Positions 7,325-15,049 of a stretch of 26,795 nt of DNA are shown here, in pieces (position 1 is the stretch's first letter; the number at the start of each line of letters is the position of its first letter). The DNA is taken from the IMG/VR virus record IMGVR_UViG_3300042336_000195, positions 1-26,795 of that record; one strand, given 5' to 3'. Below the pieces are notes generated by a model that did no database searches, had not been told where the DNA came from, and saw nothing but the letters and a program-made list of their open reading frames with translations. Source of the stretch: a virus. The position numbers were made by a program, and so were the translations under genes.

Positions 7325-7962
7325 GCTGCATCCTCGTCATCAATAATTGGTACTATTGCCGCTTCAAAAGACACAACGGTCCTAGTACCGGTTCCGTTCC
7401 ATGGATATGTAAGATGTGCTAAACAACTTGGAAACACTACAAGGGTACCAGGCGATGTATCAGTTTTCCATGTATCTTGCATAACAAATCTAGATATATC
7501 TTTAATTTGCGGCATTTTTAAAACAAATTGACCGTCGGAAGGGTTACTGTTAGCATCAAGACTAGGTGTGCTAATATAAATGTTGCCACTAATATTACTA
7601 CCTAGATGGCTATGCATGGTTTGATAATTTCCTGATGTTTGCTGGGTAGTCCATACATTTGTAATTACTGGTTTACATATTTTCAAATCAGTTGTACCAG
7701 TTTGCACAGTTACTAAATCCATGTACTCTTGACACACTGTCTCTAACCAAACAATAAGCCAATTAATATCAAGTTCAACTTTTGCAGGGTACATTTGAAT
7801 ATGAGATCCGCCCACTAAACTAACAAATGGATTATCAGCTTCGTGTAACTCGGGATGCAAATGTAATTGATTGGTTAAATTAAATAACTTGCTAAATTCA
7901 ACAGGCGGAACTTGATCCGCTGCAATAATAGTTGGGGCAAAATACGCTACTTTAAATGCCAT
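7321..7962 (-). CDS. 2-oxoglutarate/Fe(II)-dependent oxygenase
   Basis: This 213-residue protein fits the phage 2OG-Fe(II) oxygenase family with a double-stranded beta-helix core. MHSHLGSNISGNIYI (H117, H119) gives the first iron-binding part in the 'HxH...SGxxY' form used by this phage family. FPSCLAHLTYPW gives the distal His (H183), and GTRTVVSFEA supplies the Arg (R194) expected to bind 2-oxoglutarate. Such enzymes hydroxylate proteins or modify nucleic acids and are frequent in marine T4-like phages; the substrate is unknown. AGGA lies about 7 nt before the ATG. The gene overlaps the next one by ATGA. It ends with an acidic tail (IIDDEDAA). Confidence 0.85.
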   Translation of the reverse strand: MAFKVAYFAPTIIAADQVPPVEFSKLFNLTNQLHLHPELHEADNPFVSLVGGSHIQMYPAKVELDINWLIVWLETVCQEYMDLVTVQTGTTDLKICKPVITNVWTTQQTSGNYQTMHSHLGSNISGNIYISTPSLDANSNPSDGQFVLKMPQIKDISRFVMQDTWKTDTSPGTLVVFPSCLAHLTYPWNGTGTRTVVSFEAAIVPIIDDEDAA

Positions 7963-7970
7963 ATATAATC

Positions 7971-8477
7971 CTATAATAATTTATCTAAATGTATCATCTC
8001 ACTCTGACGAGAAACTTCTTTAACAAAATATACACATTCTGGTTGATCTTTATTCTGTAAAGGAGTTGCTAATAAATGGCCAACTTTCATTTTTGGAAAG
8101 TACCATTTAACATCATTGTAAAAATTTATAATTTCAATTTTTTTAAATTCAATTCTAAAATCAGATATTGGATTAAACACAAGTGCATCAAATCCTCTAT
8201 CATTTAAACTAGTTAATGGTAATATTTCAATGTGAGTTGCACTACTACCATCACCTACTGCAATGCACCAATCAATTGGCATAGTTACTTCGCTGTCACC
8301 AATCTTTAATACAATAGCCGGAGCGTTAAACGATTCTAAATATATTAGCGGCATAAAAAAGAAATCCGGTTCTTGCGGATTGCTATTATCTAAAATGCCA
8401 AATCGCATACTGTCGTCTACTTCGTCAGGCAGGTTATTTAAAGAAAACGATTGATTATTTACTGTGAGTATATTCAT
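7971..8477 (-). CDS. Conserved phage protein of unknown function, 168 residues
   Basis: The protein is rich in beta-strand-like sequence, with a central MPIDWCIAVGDG...IEILPLTSLNDRGFDALVFNP stretch that I remember as conserved among marine T4-like phages. A C-terminal KMKVGHLLATPLQ...CVYFVKEVSRQ segment follows. No catalytic motif is recognised. The ATG at 8477 overlaps the UvsW stop (ATGA) and is preferred to an in-frame TTG at 8483. It is co-translated with uvsW, so a recombination or replication accessory role is possible, but that is only context. Confidence 0.75.
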   Translation of the reverse strand: MNILTVNNQSFSLNNLPDEVDDSMRFGILDNSNPQEPDFFFMPLIYLESFNAPAIVLKIGDSEVTMPIDWCIAVGDGSSATHIEILPLTSLNDRGFDALVFNPISDFRIEFKKIEIINFYNDVKWYFPKMKVGHLLATPLQNKDQPECVYFVKEVSRQSEMIHLDKLL

Positions 8478-9937
8478 TTCCAATCTACCTTATTAATTTC
8501 AAATTCATATTTTGCATCTTTATAGAATTTCTTTCTTTCTGTTAAGTGTTTTTTAGCATACTTGCAGGTACTAGTAATATCATAAATTTGCACAAAATCT
8601 TTATCATGTGCCTTTCTAATTCCTCTACCAATACTTTGAATAACTCGTGTAAAACTTTTACCCGATTCAATTAACACCAAATTAAAAATTCTTGGAATGT
8701 TAATACCTACTGCTGCTACCCCATACGTTGCTACGATAATTTTGTTTGTTGATGTTTTAATTTCGTCGTACTCTGTTTTTCTATCTTTTGTTTTTACATT
8801 ACCTGATACAAATACTGCATCTGGGATATTTTCAATTAACAACTTGCCACTTTCAATTCTACCAACTAACACTAACGTATTGCCAGTTTCTGCAATAGTC
8901 TTAATAGTATCGCTAATAAACATCATTCGATCTTTATTAGTAACTTGATATGTTATTTCATCCGAATAAGATCTAAATGATGGCAAGTCGATCAGTTGTA
9001 ATACCTTAACATGGCACGCTGATAGCACACCTGCATCTTGTAATTCGTGTGCTTTAATGCCTCCAATGACAGGACCTATACTTGCAAATATTTGTTCGTA
9101 TTCAAACTTTTCTTTAGGTATAGTACCAGTTAATCCCCACCGGATTGGTGCATTACATAAGTTGTGAGTAAGTAAATTCTTTAACACATCAGCTTTTGCC
9201 ATATGCACTTCGTCTACAATTACTGCACAAACACCGTCTAAAAATTCTGCTAATGTTATAATATCGTGTTCTAAGTTTTTACTTTTCTTATCTAATATAT
9301 TAAGACTTTGCCAGGTGCATATAGTATGTGTTTTGTTTAAATCTTTTTTATCGCCATAATACATACCTACATCTAAATCAACGTTTACAAAATCTTCATG
9401 AGTTTGTTCAACTAAACTTTTGTTTGGTACAATGACTATTGTACGACCTTGTGACTCGCATATATGTGCCAGTGTAGCAGTTGTAATTGTCTTACCTGCA
9501 CCTGTTGCAATTTCTTGTAATGCCTGCGGTTGTTGTAAAAACTTGTTAACGGCGTCTACTTGATAATCTCTTAACATAATAGGTTTACCAACATCATTAT
9601 GTCCTACTGGCCATACTTTGCCTAAGTCTGCCCAATATGTTTCAGTAATTGGTGTAAAATCTAAATTAAATGGTTTACGCAAATCTTCAATGTCGTCTAT
9701 TGCAACTCCCATCTTATTAAGTATTGCAAGTATCGATTCTAAGTTGTTTAAGTAACCGGTACCGCCTATACCAAATAAGCTAACTGTACCATCCCATCTG
9801 CCCAACTTAAACGAAGGTTGATATCTAGCATACGGCACTTCATATTTGAATGCACTTGCTAGCTTCTTCCTTGCATCTAATGGTAAATGTTCAAACTTAA
9901 TATTAACTTCATCTTTTATAATTAGTTTGACTCCCAT
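8474..9937 (-). CDS. uvsW: UvsW-type SF2 DNA/RNA helicase
   Basis: This 487-residue helicase matches T4 UvsW, which drives branch migration, fork regression and R-loop removal as replication shifts to the recombination-dependent mode. An N-terminal UvsW-type domain (about 1-110, with ARYQPSFKLGRWDG) precedes two RecA-like domains. The Q-like motif LRDYQVDAV is near 122-130. Walker A is ATGAGKT at 144-150, DEVH at 242-245, and LTGT near 269-272. QSIGRGIRKAH forms motif VI. Length is near T4 UvsW (503). AGGAA lies close to the ATG. The 5' end overlaps the 404-residue gene by 16 nt, and the 3' end overlaps the next gene by ATGA. Confidence 0.93.
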   Translation of the reverse strand: MGVKLIIKDEVNIKFEHLPLDARKKLASAFKYEVPYARYQPSFKLGRWDGTVSLFGIGGTGYLNNLESILAILNKMGVAIDDIEDLRKPFNLDFTPITETYWADLGKVWPVGHNDVGKPIMLRDYQVDAVNKFLQQPQALQEIATGAGKTITTATLAHICESQGRTIVIVPNKSLVEQTHEDFVNVDLDVGMYYGDKKDLNKTHTICTWQSLNILDKKSKNLEHDIITLAEFLDGVCAVIVDEVHMAKADVLKNLLTHNLCNAPIRWGLTGTIPKEKFEYEQIFASIGPVIGGIKAHELQDAGVLSACHVKVLQLIDLPSFRSYSDEITYQVTNKDRMMFISDTIKTIAETGNTLVLVGRIESGKLLIENIPDAVFVSGNVKTKDRKTEYDEIKTSTNKIIVATYGVAAVGINIPRIFNLVLIESGKSFTRVIQSIGRGIRKAHDKDFVQIYDITSTCKYAKKHLTERKKFYKDAKYEFEINKVDWK

Positions 9938-11136
9938 TTGTTCCTCGTTTCTATAATTGGTTCTACGTGCGTATACGATATGATTAAATCACTGCTATTC
10001 GCATACACTGCAGTTTTGCTATGTCTTAGTGTATTTTTAATACAAAGAACACTCATTGGTCTCCAAGTTTCTTTAAGGAAGAATTTTGGTAATTTACCAC
10101 CAAGCACTGCTGCAACCTTTGTATTATTGTTTAGTACACTATTATACTGTCTTTTTCCAATCCCGTCATTAAACATTTTTCCATCGGGTGTATTATCTAA
10201 TCTAAAATGGAATCCAATGTTATCAGTGATGCCGTGATCAGTTAGCGCCTGAGATAACTCGTTAAACTGTGTTATGGTTGTAAAATCAGTTGATTGTTCA
10301 AATACTACTAATAACGGAAATCGTTGTAGCTCTACTAATGATGCAACTACATTGGATATTGAATATGTATTACTATCAATCCAAACTTTAGATTTTTCAC
10401 GGGTTGCAATTTGTTTAGTTAATTCATTAGTAGTCTGGCATTCAACAGTTGTTGAATATTGATATCTTAGTCGTCTATCAACTATGATGGTAGGATCATT
10501 AGATTCTAAATCTTTTGAAATAAGGGTTTGAAATCTAGTATGTTCTAATTTGTGTACATCGTACATATCTTTAAAATCTTGTTTATCCCATAGTCTAATT
10601 GTGTTGTAGTAATCTCGTAACTCTAATTCAACTTCAAACTTATAAGGATCTAATAGTTGTATAATAGTTACAAGATTAGATTCAGTAAAATCTGCATAGT
10701 ATAACGATCCGGATTTAACTTGCCATAACACATCAGACAGCGGTTTTAATTCATTACGAATCGTACTTGAAAACGTAAAATCAATTGCAATTACACCAGT
10801 ATAGTTTTCTTTTAACACATTAATGTTAATTTGGTCAGATCCTGCAGGAATATGATATATGCGTTTTACCTCTGGTAATATACGAAATGATTTCTTCCAT
10901 AATGGGTTATTGATATAATCTGCATAGTGTTCATTAGCTAACAGCATAAATGGCGCGTAAATTTCATTGCTTATTATTTGAAGTAATAAATTACCTTGTT
11001 TTTCGGTAATGTATGTATCAGTTTGCATTGCAGTATGTAAACTTTGCAATGTACGGCTATCTCTTGATGAGAACGGAAGAGGGGTTGTCATAGCTTCGAG
11101 AAATACAAAATGAAGCAGATTGTCAATTGTGTTCAT
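9922..11136 (-). CDS. Conserved protein of unknown function between uvsY and uvsW
   Basis: This 404-residue protein is soluble, alpha/beta in character, with no signal peptide or membrane segment. No Walker A, zinc or nuclease motif is apparent. Segments worth noting are KVWIDSNTYSISNVVASL followed by RFPLLVVFEQ (a Rossmann-like strand pattern), and the C-terminal LPKFFLKETWRPMSVLCI followed by KTAVYANSSDLIISYTHV. Its tight position between the recombination mediator and UvsW, with a 16-nt overlap into uvsW, argues for a role in recombination or replication. AGGTG is 9 nt before the ATG. A hairpin lies just upstream. I do not recognise the family. Confidence 0.75.
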   Translation of the reverse strand: MNTIDNLLHFVFLEAMTTPLPFSSRDSRTLQSLHTAMQTDTYITEKQGNLLLQIISNEIYAPFMLLANEHYADYINNPLWKKSFRILPEVKRIYHIPAGSDQININVLKENYTGVIAIDFTFSSTIRNELKPLSDVLWQVKSGSLYYADFTESNLVTIIQLLDPYKFEVELELRDYYNTIRLWDKQDFKDMYDVHKLEHTRFQTLISKDLESNDPTIIVDRRLRYQYSTTVECQTTNELTKQIATREKSKVWIDSNTYSISNVVASLVELQRFPLLVVFEQSTDFTTITQFNELSQALTDHGITDNIGFHFRLDNTPDGKMFNDGIGKRQYNSVLNNNTKVAAVLGGKLPKFFLKETWRPMSVLCIKNTLRHSKTAVYANSSDLIISYTHVEPIIETRNKWESN

Positions 11137-11156
11137 GTGTTATACACCTAAAGTAG

Positions 11157-11177
11157 TGACGGGCACTAAGCCCGTCA
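11157..11177 (-). promoter_or_regulatory. Intercistronic hairpin upstream of the 404-residue gene
   Basis: TGACGGGC and GCCCGTCA form a perfect 8-bp stem with a 5-nt loop. It lies just after the uvsY-like stop and about 20 nt before the next start. No U-run follows on the minus strand, so simple Rho-independent termination is unlikely. RNA processing, stability or translational control is possible. Confidence 0.55.
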
Positions 11178-11184
11178 TGTTAGT

Positions 11185-11640
11185 TTAAAGGGTTGCGTCT
11201 TCCATGCCTGCACATCTTAATCGTATAATATTACTTAATGCATACGATTTTTGATCTAAGGCTTTTGTAATACCCAACCATTGATTTCTTATTAACGCAA
11301 ATTCATTTATAATTTTTTCATACTCGATTACTTCATCTTCGCCTTCTACATATTTTTCACAATCACGACTGCTTAATGCCCTTGCGTATGTTTCTAAATA
11401 CTTTCTAAAGTGATAACTCTTTAATCGTTTAAGTTCAATATTAAGGAACTCTAGGATAGCTTCAATTTCTTGAAGCTGTCCATATCTGTGTTCTACAATG
11501 CCAGGCATTGCTGCAGATGCCTTTTCTACGTTTCCTGCTATTTTACATTCTTTTTTGGCATCTGTCAATTCTGATTCAAAGTGCAAAATACCATCCGGTA
11601 GTCTAGTAATGTCTCTAGTAATTATACCGTACCAACTCAT
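11185..11640 (-). CDS. uvsY: UvsY-like recombination mediator
   Basis: This 151-residue helical protein has the layout of UvsY, which loads UvsX onto gp32-coated single-strand DNA. MPGIVEHRYGQLQEIEAIL followed by LNIELKRLKSYHFRKYLE resembles the N-terminal 'H.kY...E...LK.LK...yY' part of UvsY. A C-terminal EKIINEFALIRNQWLGITKAL and SYALSNIIRLR resembles the T4 end with a Trp, a paired helix and an 'A-I/L-x-x-I-x-x-x-R' ending. Length is similar to T4 UvsY (137). Its position just downstream of uvsX supports the call. The match is by pattern, not strong identity. Its ATG overlaps the stop of the small upstream gene (TAATG), and GGAG lies just before it. Confidence 0.6.
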   Translation of the reverse strand: MSWYGIITRDITRLPDGILHFESELTDAKKECKIAGNVEKASAAMPGIVEHRYGQLQEIEAILEFLNIELKRLKSYHFRKYLETYARALSSRDCEKYVEGEDEVIEYEKIINEFALIRNQWLGITKALDQKSYALSNIIRLRCAGMEDATL

Positions 11641-11873
11641 TAAAACTCCAAGTCATTGTAGCCGTCATCTTCGTCTTCATTGTCTTCTAAATAATAGTTA
11701 ATTGCTTGGTCTAACGTAGGATCAATTCCAGTAGCACCTAAAAAGGTGCGATCAGTTGATCCAAAGTCTGCTAATAATTCAATAAATCTTTCAGCAGCAA
11801 TTTCTGCTTGTTTCTTATCAATGTAATCTGCAAATAATAACCATACATCAGCAATTTGTGTTTCATTCAACAT
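11640..11873 (-). CDS. Small acidic conserved protein downstream of uvsX
   Basis: This 77-residue protein begins MLNETQIADVWLLFADYIDKK and ends with an acidic tail (NEDEDDGYNDLEF). It is helical with no catalytic motif. From memory, a near-identical small gene follows uvsX in marine T4-like phages. The start at 11873 is chosen over a frame beginning at 11918 because a strong GGAGG lies 7 nt upstream. It overlaps uvsX by 11 nt and the uvsY-like gene by TAATG, so the three are translated together. An accessory role in recombination is inferred from context only. Confidence 0.75.
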   Translation of the reverse strand: MLNETQIADVWLLFADYIDKKQAEIAAERFIELLADFGSTDRTFLGATGIDPTLDQAINYYLEDNEDEDDGYNDLEF

Positions 11874-12951
11874 TATCGTCCTCCGTAACGTAATTGTCAA
11901 TATCGTCTGCATCATCAATAATATCTAATAATACAGGTTCGTCAGTAAATTCGGCCATTGCTCGTTCAAGGGCGCCGTTAGCATTACTTTCCCACTCTTT
12001 ACGGTATTGTTTAATTTCAGTACCGTCAGTAGCCACGTATTTAAGTCTATTACCATCTTTTTTCAAAATGTTCTTTTTTTCAAATAAATCAACTAATCCG
12101 CTAAATGGATTCATACCGGTTGTATATGGAATTTTAATTTGTAGTGTTTCAAATGGTTTAGCATAACGTGTTTTCATAATCTTACAAGAGGCACGAATAC
12201 CATTTACTTCACTAACTTTGTTACCGTCTTCGTCTTCTTTTAGTTTAAGTTTTTTCATTGCTACTACAATGCTTGATGCATAAACAAATCCTTGACCACC
12301 TGATATTTTATCATCAGGATCAAACATATCTTGACTTGCATACGTATGATTAGTACATACTAATCCAACGTTGTGACTACCAAACATATTAACACAATTA
12401 CGAACAAGTGCAGTAAGTGCTTTAGGTTTACGACCCATATCACCTTTTAAATCACCTGCTTCAAATTGATTAATATCAGTCGGAGTTAGTAACATACCTA
12501 AAGAATCTACTACAAATAATACTTTTGGTTTGTCTTCCATTGCTTTGTATTCTTTCATAAACTCACTAATAGTTTTAGCTACATCGTCAATCATAGCCAT
12601 ATTAAGTTTAAGAAGTTTTTCTTCAGTAGTATCTACACCTAATGCGTGTAGCCATGATTCGTCAAGTGCGTTTTCTGAATCAATTAGTACTACGTATATT
12701 CCTTGTTCTTGTGCATTTTTAACAATGTTACCTGAACAAATATAACTTTTGCCTGCACCTGACTCGCCTGCAAACACAGTTACTTTACCTAGTGGAATGC
12801 CTTTATGGAAGTCTGAACTAATAAGGTAGTTAAGTGCATAATTGCCGGTACCAACCCAATCAGTAGGATCATTAAAGCCTACGCCTAAGCCGTCAATACT
12901 TTTTGTTAGAGTTTTTCGAAATTTTGTTAAATCAAAGGGTTTTGTTGCCAT
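11863..12951 (-). CDS. uvsX: UvsX RecA-family recombinase
   Basis: This 362-residue protein is the strand-exchange recombinase that drives T4-type recombination-dependent replication and repair. Walker A is GESGAGKS at 62-69. YVVLIDSENALDESW follows near 86-100, and Walker B is VLFVVDSLGML at about 144-154. The L2-type region includes NVGLVCTNHTYASQDMFD and then KISGGQGFVYASSIVV. It ends in an acidic tail (IIDDADDIDNYVTEDDNVE). Length is close to T4 UvsX (391). The ATG at 12951 has AGGAG about 7 nt upstream, so an upstream in-frame extension to 12981 that would run into the hairpin is rejected. The gene lies directly after gp32, its DNA-coating partner. Confidence 0.95.
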   Translation of the reverse strand: MATKPFDLTKFRKTLTKSIDGLGVGFNDPTDWVGTGNYALNYLISSDFHKGIPLGKVTVFAGESGAGKSYICSGNIVKNAQEQGIYVVLIDSENALDESWLHALGVDTTEEKLLKLNMAMIDDVAKTISEFMKEYKAMEDKPKVLFVVDSLGMLLTPTDINQFEAGDLKGDMGRKPKALTALVRNCVNMFGSHNVGLVCTNHTYASQDMFDPDDKISGGQGFVYASSIVVAMKKLKLKEDEDGNKVSEVNGIRASCKIMKTRYAKPFETLQIKIPYTTGMNPFSGLVDLFEKKNILKKDGNRLKYVATDGTEIKQYRKEWESNANGALERAMAEFTDEPVLLDIIDDADDIDNYVTEDDNVE

Positions 12952-12970
12952 GGTTATACTCCTAATAATG

Positions 12971-12998
12971 TAACGTAGCAAGACCCCTTGCTACGTTA
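12971..12998 (-). promoter_or_regulatory. Perfect hairpin between gp32 and uvsX
   Basis: TAACGTAGCAAG and CTTGCTACGTTA form a perfect 12-bp stem around a 4-nt loop (GGGT on the RNA strand). It starts 12 nt after the gp32 stop and ends about 20 nt before the uvsX start. No U-run follows, so it looks like an RNA-processing, stability or attenuation element rather than a standard terminator. Confidence 0.65.
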
Positions 12999-13010
12999 AT
13001 CACTGTTGTG

Positions 13011-14006
13011 TTAAGCGCCGCGATTTCTAATTTTTGCTAAGATATCAGCTGCTCTTGAATCACTTGCAGGTGCTGATTCAGCTACTGCAGGCTGTGGAGT
13101 ATAGGTAGTAGCAGGTTCATCCCAAGGCATAGCTTCTTCGGGTGCATGTACTACGGGTGCAACAACTGGAGCTACTGTAGCAGTAGGAGTTGCAGATGAT
13201 GTAGATTCGTCTGCTGAAATACCATACGGTCTAAAGTATTTGCCCCAACGTTCGACATCATATGCTTCACCATTTACTGATGCTTCAAACATTTCCATCA
13301 TAACTTTGAGTTCAACTTCATTTGGTTTTTTAGGTAAGTATTCTGATAAGTCAGTTAAACCAAATTTATCAATTGCTGCACGTTCTTCTTCACTCAATGG
13401 ACGTGTGCGTCTGCTCCATGTTGATGTAGAGTAATCTGCATAACCACCTTTAGAACCAACTTTTAAACGGAAGTCAAAGCCGTTAACGTAGTCTGTAGGT
13501 AATTCTGTAAACTCGTCATCAAGTAATGCTGCATGAATTAATTTATAAATTTGTGGTCCAATAACAAATCTGCGGATTGGATTTTCTGGTTTTTCTTTTT
13601 CGTCTAAGCCATCTTCAGGAACAAAGCCGTGGAAGATATATGACTTCTTTTTCCAGTATTTACGGCCCATTTCTTCTAATGAAGGATCTTTAAACCAAGG
13701 ACGAACTTCTGAAAGAATTGGACATACTGCACCGTCGTTGTACATTTCAACGCATGGAACATTTACTACTACTGGTTTGCTATCGGTACGACCTTTGATA
13801 CCTGCGAAAGGTAATTTGATTACAGAACGTTCAGCCCAGAAAAAAGTATTGTTTGGGTTGCCGTCTGGTAAGAATCTAAAAACTGCTTCACCGCCATTTT
13901 TAATAGTCCAGAAAGGATAAATTGATTTATCACCGCCTGTGTTGCTATCTGTGCTACGTGTTTCTGCCGCTTTTAATTTTGCTCTGATTTCTGCTAAAGT
14001 TGCCAT
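13011..14006 (-). CDS. gp32: Single-stranded DNA-binding protein gp32
   Basis: This 331-residue protein is the T4 gp32-type protein that coats single-strand DNA in replication, recombination and repair. The basic N-terminal segment (MATLAEIRAKLKAAE) is the cooperativity region. The OB-type core runs from about residue 27 to 250, with FWTIKNGGEAVFRFLPDG and later YIFHGFV, RRFVIGPQIYKLI and FDFRLKVGSKGGY. The zinc region is weak: VPCVEMYNDGAVCPIL keeps two Cys. A Pro/Ala/Thr-rich linker leads to a short C-terminal SDSRAADILAKIRNR end in place of the strongly acidic T4 tail. The ATG at 14006 is preferred over one at 14039, which would sit inside the leader hairpin. AGGA lies 9 nt upstream. Confidence 0.92.
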   Translation of the reverse strand: MATLAEIRAKLKAAETRSTDSNTGGDKSIYPFWTIKNGGEAVFRFLPDGNPNNTFFWAERSVIKLPFAGIKGRTDSKPVVVNVPCVEMYNDGAVCPILSEVRPWFKDPSLEEMGRKYWKKKSYIFHGFVPEDGLDEKEKPENPIRRFVIGPQIYKLIHAALLDDEFTELPTDYVNGFDFRLKVGSKGGYADYSTSTWSRRTRPLSEEERAAIDKFGLTDLSEYLPKKPNEVELKVMMEMFEASVNGEAYDVERWGKYFRPYGISADESTSSATPTATVAPVVAPVVHAPEEAMPWDEPATTYTPQPAVAESAPASDSRAADILAKIRNRGA

Positions 14007-14033
14007 ATTATAATTTCCTATTGTGTTTTGAGT

Positions 14034-14061
14034 TAACACACAGGTTTTACCCTGTGTGTTA
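14034..14061 (-). promoter_or_regulatory. Hairpin in the gp32 leader
   Basis: TAACACACAGG and CCTGTGTGTTA form a perfect 11-bp stem with a 6-nt loop, 28 nt before the gp32 ATG. In T4, gp32 represses its own translation through a structured mRNA leader (established knowledge). This hairpin is in the right place for similar control; that is inference. No U-run follows it. Confidence 0.6.
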
Positions 14062-14157
14062 TATAGCCTATGTGTTTTATTACTAATATTTTTTTATGTT
14101 TTATACTTTAATATATAATACCTTACTTTTAAAGTATGTGCATATTATATACTCTAT

Positions 14158-14165
14158 TATTTATA
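14158..14165 (-). promoter_or_regulatory. Exact late-promoter octamer TATAAATA upstream of gp32
   Basis: The minus strand reads TATAAATA exactly. A transcript from here would carry a leader of about 145 nt including the hairpin. T4 gene 32 also has a late promoter in addition to earlier ones (established knowledge); use of this site is inferred. Confidence 0.5.
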
Positions 14166-14200
14166 TGAGCAAGTGAAATCTTTCACTTTTTCAATTTATT

Positions 14201-15046
14201 TTACCAATTCACTAATTGTACTATTCTAGCTAAACTTTCGTCTTCACCAAATGTAACAGATTCTTTTACAGGTGTTGTTAATGAAGCAGGTGGATTATTT
14301 AAGTAATCTGTTTTTGGAGCATATGCATCCGGTGAAGTTGGTAACACCTTGTCATATGCCTGTGCAGTCGTAGTAGGTGACAATACGTTGTTAAATGGCT
14401 GTGCAGTTGGGTTATTTAAATTAGGTGCCGGTTCAGTTTGTCTATTAGTAGCAACCGATTGATTTAACGAATTATTCATTGAATCGGTTTTAAATTGTGC
14501 TTCATATGCATCACTAGTATTTTGATCCATAATTCCAGTCGGTTGCAACGGCCAACCTTTTGCCATTAACGCTTGCTGAATAGCAACTACTTTAGGATCT
14601 GATTGTTGACGCTGCATTGTCGGCGGAGTTACTTTTGGAGCAGTATTTCCAGTTGGCGGAGTAACTTTTGGAGCAGTATTTCCAGTTGGCGGAGTAACTT
14701 TTGGCGCAGCTGGTTTTAAACCAGTCCAACCAGGCGGGGGTTGAATTCCTGCAGCAGCCAGTGCCTGCATAGTTTGCGGTCCAATGTCACCGTCGACAAC
14801 TAATGGCTGTCCGTCAAGTTGTTTATGGCTTGTCTGGAATGCGCTAACTTCTGCATCAGTTTGCGGCCATTTGGATTTAAACTCGTTTTCTCTACCTCTA
14901 AGGTCATTTTCTCTACCTCTAATGTCATCTTCTCTACTTTTGTATTCGTTTCCATTTGCGTCTGTACGTGCAAGTTCATACAACGCTAATGATTCGTTTA
15001 ATTTATTAACCCTTGATAAGAGCGAGTTTTCTGTAATCTTTTTCAT
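14201..15046 (-). CDS. Repeat-containing protein with peptidoglycan-binding-like segments; possible internal virion protein
   Basis: This 281-residue protein begins MKKITENSLLSRVNKLNES and ends SVTFGEDESLARIVQLVNW. Both ends resemble those of the next upstream gene. After the N-terminus come three heptads (SREDDIR, GRENDLR, GRENEFK). Then PLVVDGDIGPQTMQALAAAGI resembles the PG_binding_1 repeat, followed by an 11-residue repeat PKVTPPTGNTA and a second such segment, VVAIQQALMAKGWPL. The rest is Pro/Asn/Thr-rich and probably disordered. In T4, packaged internal proteins carry an N-terminal capsid-targeting peptide cut by the prohead protease; a similar role here is inference. A cell-wall-binding virion protein is the alternative. 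AGGA precedes the ATG. Confidence 0.75.
   Translation of the reverse strand: MKKITENSLLSRVNKLNESLALYELARTDANGNEYKSREDDIRGRENDLRGRENEFKSKWPQTDAEVSAFQTSHKQLDGQPLVVDGDIGPQTMQALAAAGIQPPPGWTGLKPAAPKVTPPTGNTAPKVTPPTGNTAPKVTPPTMQRQQSDPKVVAIQQALMAKGWPLQPTGIMDQNTSDAYEAQFKTDSMNNSLNQSVATNRQTEPAPNLNNPTAQPFNNVLSPTTTAQAYDKVLPTSPDAYAPKTDYLNNPPASLTTPVKESVTFGEDESLARIVQLVNW
14622..14708 (-). repeat. 33-bp in-frame tandem repeat (2.6 copies)
   Basis: Units start at 14622, 14655 and 14688, the last one partial. They encode PKVTPPTGNTA and differ by one base between the first two copies. The repeat forms a Pro/Thr linker between the two peptidoglycan-binding-like segments and could vary in copy number by slippage. 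Confidence 0.85.
14890..14941 (-). repeat. 21-bp in-frame tandem repeat
   Basis: Two near-identical 21-bp units (14890 and 14911) and a partial third encode the heptads GRENEFK, GRENDLR and SREDDIR. The pattern suggests a charged helix. Confidence 0.75.
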
Positions 15047-15049
15047 CTG

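Larger units (their letters stand above)
14007..14200 (-). promoter_or_regulatory. Gene-free gp32 leader region
   Basis: This AT-rich stretch holds no gene. It contains the leader hairpin (14034-14061), a late-promoter-like TATAAATA (14158-14165), and a short near-palindrome AAGTGAAATCTTTCACTT (14171-14188) just after the upstream stop. TACTTTA and TAAAGTA at 14105-14136 could pair weakly. A middle or host-type promoter may also lie here but I cannot name one with confidence. Confidence 0.6.

Noticed and set aside
14171-14188. Palindrome AAGTGAAATCTTTCACTT as a terminator
   Set aside because: No U-run follows on the minus strand; the pairing is short, and T-rich sequence lies only on the plus-strand side where no gene ends.
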